This document shows positions 32,872 through 43,222 of a DNA stretch of 64,000 bases, one piece after another. Location of the stretch: contig NZ_JACVPY010000002.1 of NCBI RefSeq assembly GCF_018881635.1, positions 829,545 through 893,544 on the forward strand. The letters run 5' to 3'. Position 1 is the stretch's first letter. Each line of letters begins with the position of its first letter. The notes below the pieces were generated by a model, which was not told the DNA's origin, did not search any database, and saw nothing but the letters and a program-made list of their open reading frames with translations. A program made the translations under genes and the position numbers. The DNA comes from Polynucleobacter sp. UB-Piko-W3 (GTDB lineage Bacteria > Pseudomonadota > Gammaproteobacteria > Burkholderiales > Burkholderiaceae).

Positions 32872-33810
32872 TTACTCTAAGTTTTGCACTTGTTCGCGCA
32901 TTTGCTCTATCAAGAGTTTGAGTTCTAGGGCTGCCTGGGTGCACTCTTCAGAGACAGACTTTGAACTTAAGGTGTTGGCTTCACGGTTGAGCTCTTGCAT
33001 CAGAAAATCCAAACGCTTGCCAACGGGGCCTTTACCAGCCAGAGCAGTATCAACTGCTTGTAGATGCGTTTTTAAGCGAGCAAATTCTTCTGCCACATCG
33101 ATCCGTACTGCATAGAGCACAACCTCTTGGCGAATACGCTCCATCAGTTCTGTGCCGGACCCGCTGACATTTTTACCTTGTTCTTGGGCTGCCAAAGCCT
33201 CTGATAAACGTTCAGTGAGTTTTGCTTGGTACTGCGCTACATATTCTGGGACTTTAGGTTCGATAACCTTCACAATCTCACGCATCTTGCTAGTGATGCT
33301 CGTGAGAACACCAACTAAGGCCCTACCTTCTGCATTACGACTGTCCATCAAAACAGCTAAGGCTGCTTTGCCAGCTTCAACGGTGGCAGCAATCCAACCT
33401 TCTTCTTCGCCGCGGGGCTCAGAAACCACTCCTGGCCAGCGCAGTACATCAGAAATACTGAGCTCTCGAGCATTTGCAAAGGTTTCCTGTGCCTTGGCTT
33501 GCATGATCTTGAGGGCTTCTAAGCGATCCTGATTTAAGGCCCCTAGGGCTTGGGGATTGGCTTTGGCAGCACCGCCACTATTATTAATCCGCCAGGCCGC
33601 TCTAAACTCGACTTTTCCCCGAGAAAGACTCTGGGTCACCATCTCCCGCAAAACAGGCTCAGCCCCTCGGCATTCGTCTGGAAGACGAAATCCCAAATCC
33701 AGAAAGCGGCTATTAACAGCCCGACATTCCACCTGCAGATCAGCAACTACACCAGCTCCTAGGGATACTTGGCGAGAAGCGCTGCCATAACCAGTCATGC
33801 TCGATATCAT
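32872..33810 (-). CDS. yicC: YicC/YloC-family endoribonuclease
   Basis: 312 residues. The start [11 protein letters not shown] and the [18 protein letters not shown] block, plus the C-terminal [22 protein letters not shown], are invariant in the YicC family, recently linked to RNA cleavage. Slightly longer than E. coli YicC. Divergent from rph. Confidence 0.92.
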   Translation of the reverse strand: MISSMTGYGSASRQVSLGAGVVADLQVECRAVNSRFLDLGFRLPDECRGAEPVLREMVTQSLSRGKVEFRAAWRINNSGGAAKANPQALGALNQDRLEALKIMQAKAQETFANARELSISDVLRWPGVVSEPRGEEEGWIAATVEAGKAALAVLMDSRNAEGRALVGVLTSITSKMREIVKVIEPKVPEYVAQYQAKLTERLSEALAAQEQGKNVSGSGTELMERIRQEVVLYAVRIDVAEEFARLKTHLQAVDTALAGKGPVGKRLDFLMQELNREANTLSSKSVSEECTQAALELKLLIEQMREQVQNLE

Positions 33811-33864
33811 AGGGACATTGTAGATTCTTTATTTGTTCCAACCCAAACCTTTAGGCAAAATTTG

Positions 33865-34596
33865 ATGAGCACCCAATCTATCACCCGTCCAAGCGGCCGC
33901 AAGCCAAAAGACCTGCGCCCTGTCACGATTTCCAGAGCCTTTACTAAACATGCTGAAGGTTCTGTCCTGATCGCCTTTGGGGATACCAAGGTACTGTGTA
34001 CTGCCAGCATTCTAGATAAGGTGCCGCCACATAAAAGAGGTTCGGGTGAAGGCTGGGTTACTGCTGAATATGGCATGCTTCCCCGCTCTACTCATACTCG
34101 TAGTGATCGAGAGGCAGCGCGCGGCAAACAATCTGGTCGCACACAAGAAATTCAGCGCCTCATTGGCCGTGCAATGCGCAGCATCTTCAATCTGGAAATT
34201 TTGGGTGAGCGCACAATTCATTTAGATTGTGATGTCTTGCAAGCCGATGGTGGTACGCGCACTGCTGCAATTACTGGTGCTTACGTTGCAGCGCGAGATG
34301 CAGTCAATCATTTACTCAAAAGTGGAGTCCTGACTCAAGACCCGATCATTGATAGCGTTGCCGCTATCTCGGTTGGTATTTATCAAGGCACTCCCGTATT
34401 AGATCTAGATTACCCAGAGGACTCCTCTTGCGATACAGATATGAATGTCGTCATGACTGGCAAAGGCGGCATGATTGAAGTTCAAGGCACTGCAGAAGGC
34501 CCAGCATTCTCGAGGCCTGAACTCAATGCCCTTCTCGACTTAGCTGAACAAGGTATTGGGGAGCTAACCCAGCTACAAATAGAAGCACTAAAGTAA
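33865..34596 (+). CDS. rph: Ribonuclease PH
   Basis: 243 residues from ATG 33865 ([20 protein letters not shown]), the normal length; the frame is open 32 codons further but into the divergent yicC promoter. Motifs: [34 protein letters not shown], and the phosphate-site [17 protein letters not shown]. It trims tRNA 3' ends. Confidence 0.94.
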   Translation: MSTQSITRPSGRKPKDLRPVTISRAFTKHAEGSVLIAFGDTKVLCTASILDKVPPHKRGSGEGWVTAEYGMLPRSTHTRSDREAARGKQSGRTQEIQRLIGRAMRSIFNLEILGERTIHLDCDVLQADGGTRTAAITGAYVAARDAVNHLLKSGVLTQDPIIDSVAAISVGIYQGTPVLDLDYPEDSSCDTDMNVVMTGKGGMIEVQGTAEGPAFSRPELNALLDLAEQGIGELTQLQIEALK

Positions 34597-34621
34597 GTAA
34601 TATTTTGGGGTTCATTGGTTA

Positions 34622-35215
34622 ATGCAAAAGCTCGTTCTTGCCTCTAATAATGCTGGGAAGGTAAAAGAATTTCAGGCTCTCTTGGCGCCATTGAATTTTG
34701 AAGTCATCCCACAAGGAGTGCTTGGCATTCCTGCAGCGCAAGAACCCCATCACACTTTTGTTGAGAATGCCCTTGCTAAAGCGCGTCACGCAAGTAGCGC
34801 CAGCGGTTTACCCGCTTTAGCAGATGACTCTGGTATTTGCGCTCATGCCTTATATGGTAGGCCTGGAGTGTACTCTGCTCGCTATGCTGGTGAGCATGCC
34901 AATGATCTCGCCAATAATCAAAAGCTTATATCTGAATTAAGCAATCAATCCGATCGCAGCGCACATTATGTTTGCGCTCTGGTACTAGTCAATAGTGCTG
35001 ATGACCCAAACCCGCTCATTGTTGAGTCTAGCTGGTATGGCGTGATTGTGGATGAAGCAAAAGGAATGAATGGCTTTGGCTATGACCCACATTTTTTCCT
35101 TCCCGAACTCAATCTGACCGCTGCAGAGCTCGATCCTACTCAAAAGAATTTAATCAGTCATCGTGGTCAAGCGCTACGCGAACTCATTAGCCAATTACAG
35201 TTGCACTCTTCATGA
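34622..35215 (+). CDS. rdgB: XTP/dITP diphosphatase (HAM1 family)
   Basis: 197 residues. LVLASNNAGKVKEF start, the LADDSGICAHALYGRPGVYSARY active-site block and FGYDPHFF are diagnostic. It removes non-canonical purine triphosphates. It overlaps hemW as ATGA. Confidence 0.93.
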   Translation: MQKLVLASNNAGKVKEFQALLAPLNFEVIPQGVLGIPAAQEPHHTFVENALAKARHASSASGLPALADDSGICAHALYGRPGVYSARYAGEHANDLANNQKLISELSNQSDRSAHYVCALVLVNSADDPNPLIVESSWYGVIVDEAKGMNGFGYDPHFFLPELNLTAAELDPTQKNLISHRGQALRELISQLQLHSS

Positions 35216-36396
35216 CCGTGATCAATCCAATTGCACTAACCGCCTTGCCGCCTCTGGCGTTATATATTCACTTTCCGTGGTGTGAAAAGAAGTGCCCCTA
35301 TTGCGACTTTAATTCACATCAAATTAAAGATGCCACAAATCTTGTAGGCGGCTTTGATGAGCAGCGTTATATCAATGCTCTCATTGCTGATCTTGAAACT
35401 GAGCTGCCTAATACTTGGGGGCGCCAAGTACACAGTATCTTCATTGGTGGCGGCACACCTAGTCTCTTATCTGCTGCAGGCATGGATCAGTTACTCTGCG
35501 CTGTACGTGCCAGAGTTAATCTAGAGCCGGATGCAGAGATCACCATGGAGGCTAATCCTGGTTCGGTTGAGGCGGATAAATTGGCTGGCTTTGCTAAAGC
35601 TGGGATCAATCGGGTTTCATTAGGCATTCAGAGTTTTCAAGATGAACAGCTCAAAGCTTTAGGGCGAATTCACAATGGGGCTGAAGCAAAACGTGCAGTC
35701 CAAATTGCATTGGATCACTTTCAGTCCGTTAATTTAGACCTAATGTATGGCTTACCCAATCAAAGCCTTGCTGCAGCAAGATCGGATATAGAGACTGCCC
35801 TTTCTTTTAAGACCCCTCACCTCTCTCTTTACAACCTCACGCTCGAGCCCAATACCTACTTTGCGAGCTTTCCTCCCAAGTTGCCAAGTGATGATGAGGT
35901 CGATGCCATTTTTGAGCAAAATTTAGAACTCCTCACCAAAGCAGGCTATCAGCGTTATGAAGTCTCTGCTTATGCCAAGAAAGATCAGGAATGTAAACAC
36001 AACCTAAACTACTGGCGCTTTGGCGATTACATCGGCATTGGTGCTGGTGCCCATGGGAAGATTTCATATCCGGGGAAAATTACTCGCCAAGTGCGAGAAC
36101 GTCATCCAGAGACCTATATGCAGGCCATAGAGACTAAAGGCAATGCCCTAATTGAGTCCCGTGACATTGCCTCCAAAGATCTCCCCTTTGAATTTATGCT
36201 CAATACTCTAAGACTGACTAATGGTGTTGATACCAATACCTTTAGCGAGCGCACTGGCTTACCTTTAAGTGTCATTAGCAAAGGACTGGAAGTAGCGAGT
36301 AAAAAAGGTTTGTTAGATGAGAACCCAAGTAAACTCAAAGCAACTCCTTTGGGTCTGCGCTACCTCAACAATTTACAAGAAATGTTCTTAGAGTAG
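35212..36396 (+). CDS. hemW: Heme chaperone HemW (radical SAM)
   Basis: 394 residues. The radical SAM cluster C-x3-C-x2-C is seen in WCEKKCPYCDF, with IGGGTPSLL and EANPGSV following; the C-terminal HemW domain has YEVSAYAKKDQECKHNLNYW and the GAGAHG loop. The Cys pattern and CPYCDF favour HemW over HemN. Coupled to rdgB by 4-base overlap. Confidence 0.9.
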   Translation: MTVINPIALTALPPLALYIHFPWCEKKCPYCDFNSHQIKDATNLVGGFDEQRYINALIADLETELPNTWGRQVHSIFIGGGTPSLLSAAGMDQLLCAVRARVNLEPDAEITMEANPGSVEADKLAGFAKAGINRVSLGIQSFQDEQLKALGRIHNGAEAKRAVQIALDHFQSVNLDLMYGLPNQSLAAARSDIETALSFKTPHLSLYNLTLEPNTYFASFPPKLPSDDEVDAIFEQNLELLTKAGYQRYEVSAYAKKDQECKHNLNYWRFGDYIGIGAGAHGKISYPGKITRQVRERHPETYMQAIETKGNALIESRDIASKDLPFEFMLNTLRLTNGVDTNTFSERTGLPLSVISKGLEVASKKGLLDENPSKLKATPLGLRYLNNLQEMFLE

Positions 36397-36435
36397 CTTG
36401 CTGCTTTCTTTGGCTGCAGCTTATTGCTGGTTGAT

Positions 36436-37233
36436 TTATTTACCAGTCCAAACAGGTGGCTCACCCTTTAAGAAGGAAGCGACACCGTTTTTAAAATCCG
36501 TACTGCCGTACGTTTCTCGAATCAGATCTTCGCAATCTGGCAGTTGGTTGGCAATGATTCTAGCCATAATGAGTTTGCTGGCTTTTTGAGTAATGGGCGC
36601 CAGCTTGGACAAGCGCTCTGCTAACGCATCCGCTTCTTTGCCAAGCTGTTCAGCATCGTAAGTGGCTAATAAGTAGCCTTGGGCCTTAAGTTCGCTTGCT
36701 GGAATCATTTCAGCCAAGAGCAGCATACGCCTTACGATATTCATACCCATATGAGCGACTAGCCAAGCGATATTACCGGGATAGAGGCAATTGCCAAGAG
36801 TTCTGGCGATCGGCACACCAAACTTGGCATCGGGCGTGGCAATCTTAAAATCGCAACAGGTCGCAATGGCAAGACCGCCGCCCACAGCCATCCCATCAAT
36901 TACGGCAACCGTGGGGATCGGCAGTGTTGCTAGAGGATTTAAATAATCATGAATGGCTGCTTCATAGCGCACGCCATCTTCGCCATCCTGAAAACTCGTA
37001 AATTGCGCAATGTCACTACCAGAGACAAAAGACTTGCCGCCAGCACCACGGAAGATAGCCACCCGAATGTCAGGGTTCTTGGCAATATCCTGACAGATTG
37101 ATTTCAGGCTTTCATACATGGCTACCGTCATGGCATTACGCGCAGCCACATGATCGAAGGTAACGTACGCAATCTTGCCGCGCAACTCAAGAACTACTTG
37201 CGCAACCTTACCCTCTGGATCTTTTTGTGTCAT
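36436..37233 (-). CDS. Enoyl-CoA hydratase/isomerase family protein
   Basis: 265 residues of the crotonase fold: oxyanion-hole segments GAGGKSFVSGSDIAQF and IDGMAVGGGLAIATCCDFKIA. The usual second catalytic acid region reads as FGVPIARTLGNCL, so the exact reaction is unclear. It lies 9 bases after the Bug receptor gene and probably works with the neighbouring CoA transferase on a carboxylic acid. Confidence 0.85.
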   Translation of the reverse strand: MTQKDPEGKVAQVVLELRGKIAYVTFDHVAARNAMTVAMYESLKSICQDIAKNPDIRVAIFRGAGGKSFVSGSDIAQFTSFQDGEDGVRYEAAIHDYLNPLATLPIPTVAVIDGMAVGGGLAIATCCDFKIATPDAKFGVPIARTLGNCLYPGNIAWLVAHMGMNIVRRMLLLAEMIPASELKAQGYLLATYDAEQLGKEADALAERLSKLAPITQKASKLIMARIIANQLPDCEDLIRETYGSTDFKNGVASFLKGEPPVWTGK

Positions 37234-37242
37234 GTAGAAAAC

Positions 37243-38232
37243 TTATTCAGCCTTAATGTTTAAGCTCTTGACTAAGCGCTGGTATTTAGCGAGCTCACCA
37301 GTCAAAAAGAGGCTAAATGCAGCAGGCGTTGCAGGACCCTCAGGTTGCAATCCCTGTGAATCCAATGTCTTTTTGATTTGGGGATCTGCCATCGCCGCTT
37401 TTACTGCTTGATCGATCTTGTTTACTACCGCTGGATCCATGCCTTTAGGTCCCATGATGGAGTACCAGTTAGTCACATCAAATCCAGTAATGCCGACTTC
37501 ATTAAAAGTGGGTACGTTCGGCAGAATCGATAAACGCTTAGGAGTAGAAATCGCCAATGCTTTTAAGCTGCCCTCTTTGATCTGCTGCAAGTTTGGCGGC
37601 AAGGTATCAAAGTTCATTGTGATCTGGCCACCAAGCAAATCAATAATGGCTTGGCCACTACCCTTATATGGGACATGATTAATTTGAATACCAGCAATCT
37701 TGCCAAATAGCGCGCCAGCTAAATGCTGTGTACTACCGATACCAGATGAACCGTAGGTCATCTGCCCTGGATTAGATTTAGCAAGCGAAATTAATTGCGC
37801 TACTGAGTTCACTGGCAATGATGATTTAACAACCAATACGTTTGGCACATAACCTAAATAGGTAATGGGTGTGAAATCAGTTGCAGGATTGTAAGGAACG
37901 CTGCTTAAAACAAATGGTGCAATCGCATTGGAGTTAGAGTGGCCAACTAACAAGGTATAACCGTCTGGATTGGCTTTAGCGATCTGATCTGCAGCGATTG
38001 TCCCCGCAGCTCCAGACTTGTTTTCAACGATCACGCTCTGACCTAAAATCTCGCCCATCTTCGGTGCGATCGCTCTAGCCACAATATCCGTGCCGCCACC
38101 TGGAGCAAAACCCACAATCAGTCGAATTGGTTTGTTTGGGAAGGCTTGCTGAGCGAGCGCAAAAAATGATACACAACTCAGTGTTACAGCAATCAGGCTA
38201 CGGAGTGCCCATTTTGGCAATTGAATCAACAT
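37243..38232 (-). CDS. Bug-family (TctC-like) periplasmic solute receptor
   Basis: 329 residues. Signal peptide with cleavage after ALA near residue 27, then [25 protein letters not shown], the Bug/TctC ligand loop, and [18 protein letters not shown]. Such orphans are numerous in Burkholderiales and bind carboxylates. No TctA/TctB membrane genes are nearby. In operon with the enoyl-CoA hydratase and divergent from the CoA transferase. Confidence 0.9.
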   Translation of the reverse strand: MLIQLPKWALRSLIAVTLSCVSFFALAQQAFPNKPIRLIVGFAPGGGTDIVARAIAPKMGEILGQSVIVENKSGAAGTIAADQIAKANPDGYTLLVGHSNSNAIAPFVLSSVPYNPATDFTPITYLGYVPNVLVVKSSLPVNSVAQLISLAKSNPGQMTYGSSGIGSTQHLAGALFGKIAGIQINHVPYKGSGQAIIDLLGGQITMNFDTLPPNLQQIKEGSLKALAISTPKRLSILPNVPTFNEVGITGFDVTNWYSIMGPKGMDPAVVNKIDQAVKAAMADPQIKKTLDSQGLQPEGPATPAAFSLFLTGELAKYQRLVKSLNIKAE

Positions 38233-38309
38233 ACAGTCTCCAAATCTTGTTTTAGTTGTCTTTGATACTATTAGATAATCATTCTAATCATATAAAAACA
38301 AGCGAGACA

Positions 38310-39548
38310 ATGAGCAAAACACCTATCCACCCTTCTTTGAAGGGGGCACCCAGACCTTTACCCCTAGCTGGGGTACGGGTACTAGATGTTAGTCAAGTCA
38401 TGGCTGGTCCTTACTGCTGCATGCTCCTGGCTGACTTAGGTGCCGATGTCATCAAGATAGAGCCTCCGGGCACAGGTGATCAAACCCGAGGGGCCATGGG
38501 CTTCAAGATGAAGGGTTCAGATAGCATGGGCTTTTTGAACATGAACCGCAATAAGCGCAGCCTCACTCTTAATCTTAAAACCGAGGCTGGCAAAAAGGTC
38601 TTTTTTGAATTGGTGAAGACGGCAGATATTTTGGTAGAAAACTATCGCCCTGGTGTCATGAAAAAACTGGGGATTGATTACCCCTCTCTTCAACCGATCA
38701 ATCCTGGATTAGTCTATGCCAGCATCTCGGGTTTTGGGCAAACGGGTCCTTGGGCAGATCGGCCTGGTTTTGATTTAATGGCGCAAGCCATGTCGGGTGT
38801 GATGAGTGTGACTGGCTATCCTGATAGTCCACCAGTTAAAGCCGGTGTTCCAGTAGCTGATATTGGCTGCGCGCTCTTTGCGATCTACGGAATTTTGTCT
38901 GCCTACATTGGTAAAACTAAAAGTGGTGAAGGGCAATTTATTGATGCATCTCTATTTGACTCTGCTTTAGCATTCTCAATCTGGGATACCGCTCAATACT
39001 GGGGTACTGGGGTGGAGCCCTACAAACTAGGTACTGCCAATCACATGAGCGCACCCTATCAGGCGATGAAGGCTTCCGATGGCTACTTCGTGATGGGTGC
39101 TACCAATCAAAAGTTGTGGAAATTACTCTGCGACAAAATTGGCCGTCCAGAATTATTTGAAGATGCCCGCTTCAAAACAAATCCCCTACGCCTAGCGAAT
39201 CGATTAGAGCTCGCTACTGAACTTGAGAAAACCTTTGTCACTAGAACGAGTTACGAATGGGTAGATGATTTACTGGCCGCAGGCATTCCGGCTGGTCCCA
39301 TTAATACTTATCCAGAGGCATTTGATAGTGAACATGGTCGCCATCGCAACATGCGGATGGAAATTGATCACCCGATTGAAGGAACCGTTCCCAATATTGG
39401 ATTTGCAGTCAAGATGATGGGAACACCCCAGCAGGTACGCAAGCATCCACCCTTACTGGGCGAACACACTAGCGAAGTTCTTGCTGAACTTGGAATCGCT
39501 GGCGAGGAATTAAAGGCACTAGAGGCTGGAGGTGCGTTTACACCATAA
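38310..39548 (+). CDS. CaiB/BaiF-type CoA transferase
   Basis: 412 residues from ATG 38310 (AGCGAG upstream); the frame extends 18 codons further into the intergenic promoter. Class III transferase motifs: VLDVSQVMAGPYCCMLLADLGADVIKIEPP with the catalytic Asp expected in FDLMAQAMSG, and NRNKRSLTLNLK. It transfers CoA between carboxylic acids. With the divergent Bug and hydratase genes it suggests uptake and use of a small organic acid. Confidence 0.9.
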   Translation: MSKTPIHPSLKGAPRPLPLAGVRVLDVSQVMAGPYCCMLLADLGADVIKIEPPGTGDQTRGAMGFKMKGSDSMGFLNMNRNKRSLTLNLKTEAGKKVFFELVKTADILVENYRPGVMKKLGIDYPSLQPINPGLVYASISGFGQTGPWADRPGFDLMAQAMSGVMSVTGYPDSPPVKAGVPVADIGCALFAIYGILSAYIGKTKSGEGQFIDASLFDSALAFSIWDTAQYWGTGVEPYKLGTANHMSAPYQAMKASDGYFVMGATNQKLWKLLCDKIGRPELFEDARFKTNPLRLANRLELATELEKTFVTRTSYEWVDDLLAAGIPAGPINTYPEAFDSEHGRHRNMRMEIDHPIEGTVPNIGFAVKMMGTPQQVRKHPPLLGEHTSEVLAELGIAGEELKALEAGGAFTP

Positions 39549-39643
39549 ACTATTCGGCCCCTCTGATATAAAGTAAAAGCTCTAAAGACAAATATCGCTC
39601 GAGAAATACTCGAAGTTACCCTCGGCAAGGCATTGCTAAGAAC

Positions 39644-40780
39644 TTATTTTTTTGAAACCAGCAAGTGAGTCAAAATTTCACCGAGGCCCTTGCACTCCAT
39701 TAAGCCGCCATCTTCCAAGACATATTCATTCTTGATAGCTTCATAGGTTACTGGCGATACCTGCACCCTACCGGGCTTAGAAGTAGATTCCATCCTGCTT
39801 GCAGTATTAACGGTATTGCCCCATAAATCGTATGAAAATTTTGTGTAGCCAATAACCCCGGCAACTACTGGGCCAGAATTCAAACCAATTCGCATATCCA
39901 ACTCTTTGCCATTTTCTTGGTTAAATGCTTTCAGATCCTCAAACATACCCAAGGCTAATTCAGCACAGAGCAGAGCATGATCAGGCCTTGGAATCGGAAG
40001 ACCGGCAACCGCCATATAAGCGTCACCAATAGTTTTGATTTTTTCCACACCTAAGCTATCAGCACGCTTATCAAAACGACTAAATAAGTCATTGAGTAAC
40101 TTCACTAAATCTGTAGCGCTGGTTTGGGAAGACATTTTGGTAAATCCTACTAAATCACTAAATAAAATAGTGACGTCAGGGTAGCTACCCGAGATATTCT
40201 TCTCACCTCGTTTTAAACGCTCCGCAATAGGCCTTGGCAGAATATTGAGCATTAATTTTTCAGTCTTTAATTGCTCAACCTCTAGCAATTCCTTTTCTTG
40301 ATTGAGCAATGCCATATTTTTCTGCTCAAGATCACGTAAACGCTTTTTTTCTAGCGAAGAAAAGATACGAGCGCGCAGAAGAATTGGGTCAAAAGGCTTT
40401 GGTAGATAGTCTTCAGCGCCTATTTCAATACATTTAATGGTCTTATCAAACTGCTCTGCCCCAGAAATAACAATGATTGGCAAGGATTTATAGGTCTCGT
40501 CCGACTTAAGCTCGGTTAATACTCCCAGACCGTCTAATTCTGGCATCTCCATATCCAGCAACATTAAGTCAATTGACTTAGATCGGACGATTGCAACTGC
40601 CTCTACCCCATCTGCAGCCTCTAAAATATTATTGAATCCAAGTGAATTTAATTCACGGATCAAAATTCTTCTTAGAGTACGACTGTCATCAACCACGAGA
40701 ATGCAAAATTGAGAAAATGCAGGATCGATTGCAGACCCCGAAGGCGAATGAGATTCAGCAAGGGGGTTTGATTGTTCCAT
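39644..40780 (-). CDS. Receiver-class III adenylate cyclase fusion
   Basis: 378 residues. Receiver domain about 25-145: acidic pair D31/D32, phosphorylation site D76 (LLDMEMPELDG), S106 and K128. A coiled linker (145-180) leads to a class III cyclase about 195-375. Metal ligands D209 (ILFSDLVGF) and D253 (TIGDAYMAV); purine-specifying K249 and D318 (SYDLWGN), the adenylate and not guanylate pattern; transition-state N325 and R329. Last gene of the che operon, 16 bases after cheR, so it is probably the phosphorylated output of CheA. Confidence 0.9.
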   Translation of the reverse strand: MEQSNPLAESHSPSGSAIDPAFSQFCILVVDDSRTLRRILIRELNSLGFNNILEAADGVEAVAIVRSKSIDLMLLDMEMPELDGLGVLTELKSDETYKSLPIIVISGAEQFDKTIKCIEIGAEDYLPKPFDPILLRARIFSSLEKKRLRDLEQKNMALLNQEKELLEVEQLKTEKLMLNILPRPIAERLKRGEKNISGSYPDVTILFSDLVGFTKMSSQTSATDLVKLLNDLFSRFDKRADSLGVEKIKTIGDAYMAVAGLPIPRPDHALLCAELALGMFEDLKAFNQENGKELDMRIGLNSGPVVAGVIGYTKFSYDLWGNTVNTASRMESTSKPGRVQVSPVTYEAIKNEYVLEDGGLMECKGLGEILTHLLVSKK

Positions 40781-40796
40781 AAAAATCCTTTGGTGA

Positions 40797-41612
40797 TTAA
40801 TTCACTTTGTAATACGAAATTTTTTCTAAGGGCATCAATTTATATGAATCATTCATATAAATTGACTCTGAGGCACCTAGAATAAGAATACCGTTATCGT
40901 TATTAAGTTGCTTATGCATCTTATCTAGAACTTTATTTTTCGTATCTTGATTGAAGTAGATCAACACATTTCTGAGCATAATCAAATCAAACTTTGGATA
41001 AAATGGCCAAACACCAACTAAGTTATGAGGCAAGAAATTGATCATTGTCCTAATAGATGGGTTTATTTGGTAGGAGTCTTGTGTAGGTTTTGTAAAGTAT
41101 TTATCCAGATAATATTGATCAAGGCCACGCTTAGCTTCAGTTGTACTATAAATTCCCGAGCGTGCTTTCTCTAAAATCAAGTCGGAAATATCGGTTGCCT
41201 GAATGAGAAGATTCCAGTCGTACAGCTCAGGAAAAGATTCGCGCAACATTATGGCTACACTGTAAGCCTCCTGCCCCGCCGAAACCGCTGAATTCCAAAT
41301 GCGTAAAGTTTTCTCTTTCCTTCGACTAGCAATCAGTAACGGCAGAATATGATTTTTTAACCCCTCAAATACATGCTTATCTCGAAAAAATGAGGTTTCA
41401 TTTGTAGTGAGCGACTCAAATGCTTGCCAATGCAAGGGGCCAATAGGAGTTTGAACAAGTGTCTTAATAAATGCATAAACATCTTGGTGACCCATTTTCT
41501 TACTTAAAGGCAAAAGACGAGACTCTATTAAATACTGTTTCGTATCATCTAATGCAATGCCAGTATGCTCTTCTAGAATTGCATAAAAGTTGGGTAGATA
41601 TTCCTTTGACAT
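40797..41612 (-). CDS. cheR: Chemoreceptor methyltransferase CheR
   Basis: 271 residues from ATG 41612, one base after the cheB stop; an upstream start at 41708 would lie deep inside cheB. N-terminal helical domain, then the SAM-binding domain with TTNETSFFRDKHVFEGL, LRIWNSAVSAGQEAYSVAI (the usual A-S/C-GEE is AGQEAYS) and MLRNVLIYFN. It methylates receptor Glu residues. Confidence 0.92.
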   Translation of the reverse strand: MSKEYLPNFYAILEEHTGIALDDTKQYLIESRLLPLSKKMGHQDVYAFIKTLVQTPIGPLHWQAFESLTTNETSFFRDKHVFEGLKNHILPLLIASRRKEKTLRIWNSAVSAGQEAYSVAIMLRESFPELYDWNLLIQATDISDLILEKARSGIYSTTEAKRGLDQYYLDKYFTKPTQDSYQINPSIRTMINFLPHNLVGVWPFYPKFDLIMLRNVLIYFNQDTKNKVLDKMHKQLNNDNGILILGASESIYMNDSYKLMPLEKISYYKVN

Positions 41613-41613
41613 G

Positions 41614-42762
41614 CTAGCGAGAAACTTCAACTCTTCTAGTTCTGAATGCAATTTCATCAGCAATCTTATCAATGGGCAGCACCGAGTCTGCGATTCCAGC
41701 TTGAACAATTGCTCCTGGCATTCCCCAAATCACACTTGTCTCTTCATCTTGTGCTACTACTTGACCAAATTTTGATTTGATAACTTGAGCGCCCTTAAGA
41801 CCGTCATATCCCATGCCAGTTAAAACAACCCCTAATAAGTTACTGCCATATATGTCTGCAGCACTTCTAAATAATGGGTCTACTGCCGGCCTACAAGAAT
41901 TTTCAGGGGGATCAGTGTTTAAGTTAATGATCGTATTTATGCCTGATTTAGATAAAACCATATGAAAACCACCTGGGGCAATATAGGCCATTCCAGGAAC
42001 TGCTACCTCGCCATCCTCCCCCTCTTTAACAGTCATCAAACTAGTAGCACTTAGTCGAGCAGCCAATAAAGCAGTGAAGGTTGGAGGCATATGCTGGACA
42101 ATAAACACTGGTACTTTAAGAGATGCCGAAAATTTTCCAAATACTTGCATTAATGCCATTGGCCCGCCCGTTGACACACCAATACAAACTGCAGTTGCAG
42201 GTCTAACTGGCAAAGATGTCCGAGCCTCTTGTTTTGTAACGGAATGAGGCGATGCGTATTGATTTCTTTCAACAATTGATGGCGATGGTGTGCCAGAGGC
42301 CTCATTTTGCCTAACAGAAGGAGGCTTGCGAAGTCTAGCGCGTCGTGAAAGACCGATTATCTTTGGAATCAGCTCAGTCTCTAAAACTTTGAAGGCGCCT
42401 TCGATGCTGCCAGCGGAAGTTGTAGGCTTTCCCACATAGTCACTAGCACCTGCGGTGAGGGCCATTACTGCTGCCTGCGCACCTTTATGCGTTAGGGTGC
42501 TAAACATGATAATTGGGAGAAAACGATTTTCTTTACGAATTTCCTTAAGCGCTGTTAAGCCATCCATTACTGGCATTTCTATATCCAGCGTTAAGACATC
42601 GGGCTTTAAATTTCTGACGGAGTCAATTGCCTGCAAACCATTAGTTGCAAAACCAATCACCTCAATAGAAGTTTCCTTCTCTAATGCGCTAATAATAATT
42701 TTTCGCATTACTGCAGAATCATCAACAACCAATACTCGAATTTTTGATTCCGCTTGATCCAT
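41614..42762 (-). CDS. cheB: Chemoreceptor methylesterase CheB
   Basis: 382 residues: receiver about 8-125 with LVVDDSAVMRK and phospho-Asp in LTLDIEMPVMDG, linker, and esterase about 190-378 with the catalytic Ser in CIGVSTGGP, His in IVQHMPPTF and Asp in LTGMGYDGLKG. It removes receptor methyl groups after phosphorylation by CheA. Confidence 0.94.
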   Translation of the reverse strand: MDQAESKIRVLVVDDSAVMRKIIISALEKETSIEVIGFATNGLQAIDSVRNLKPDVLTLDIEMPVMDGLTALKEIRKENRFLPIIMFSTLTHKGAQAAVMALTAGASDYVGKPTTSAGSIEGAFKVLETELIPKIIGLSRRARLRKPPSVRQNEASGTPSPSIVERNQYASPHSVTKQEARTSLPVRPATAVCIGVSTGGPMALMQVFGKFSASLKVPVFIVQHMPPTFTALLAARLSATSLMTVKEGEDGEVAVPGMAYIAPGGFHMVLSKSGINTIINLNTDPPENSCRPAVDPLFRSAADIYGSNLLGVVLTGMGYDGLKGAQVIKSKFGQVVAQDEETSVIWGMPGAIVQAGIADSVLPIDKIADEIAFRTRRVEVSR

Positions 42763-42778
42763 TATGTGAATTTCTGAC

Positions 42779-43222
42779 TTAAGCCAGAGCGGTCTCGATG
42801 CCAGAAATAATCTTATGAGGATCTAATATTAATAATAATTTTTGAGGCAATTTATGAACCCCAACAATTAACTCCCTAGAGGCTGCGGATATATTACTTG
42901 GCGGCTCTTCAAAACTAGTTTGGTCAAGCTCTAAAATATCACTCACATCATCAACGAGGAGTCCAAATAGAGTGCCTTGATCTTGAAAAAATAGGCTAAT
43001 AGTCGTATCGGAATGTACTACCGAATTCAAACCCAAGCGCTTACGCATATCAATTGCCGTAACAATTTGCCCGCGCAAATTAATAAAACCGGACACGCCA
43101 ATAGGACCCAAAGGTACTGGAGTAACCTCTAAGCCTTTGGTTAATTCAATAACATCGGATGTTAAAATGCCGAAATAGAGACCGTCGACATAAAAGGTTG
43201 AGTAGGCTTGGACGGAGCTCAT
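42779..43222 (-). CDS. cheW: Coupling protein CheW
   Basis: 147 residues with CheW beta-barrel motifs FYVDGLYFGIL, GVSGFINLRGQIVTAIDMRKRLG and LVDDVSDILEL. It links receptor and CheA. Its ATG overlaps the cheA stop (TAATG), so the two are made together. Confidence 0.93.
   Translation of the reverse strand: MSSVQAYSTFYVDGLYFGILTSDVIELTKGLEVTPVPLGPIGVSGFINLRGQIVTAIDMRKRLGLNSVVHSDTTISLFFQDQGTLFGLLVDDVSDILELDQTSFEEPPSNISAASRELIVGVHKLPQKLLLILDPHKIISGIETALA

Noticed and set aside
39599..39613. TCGAG/CTCGA hairpin between the CoA transferase and cyclase genes
   Set aside because: Only five base pairs and no T-run on either strand; not a convincing terminator.
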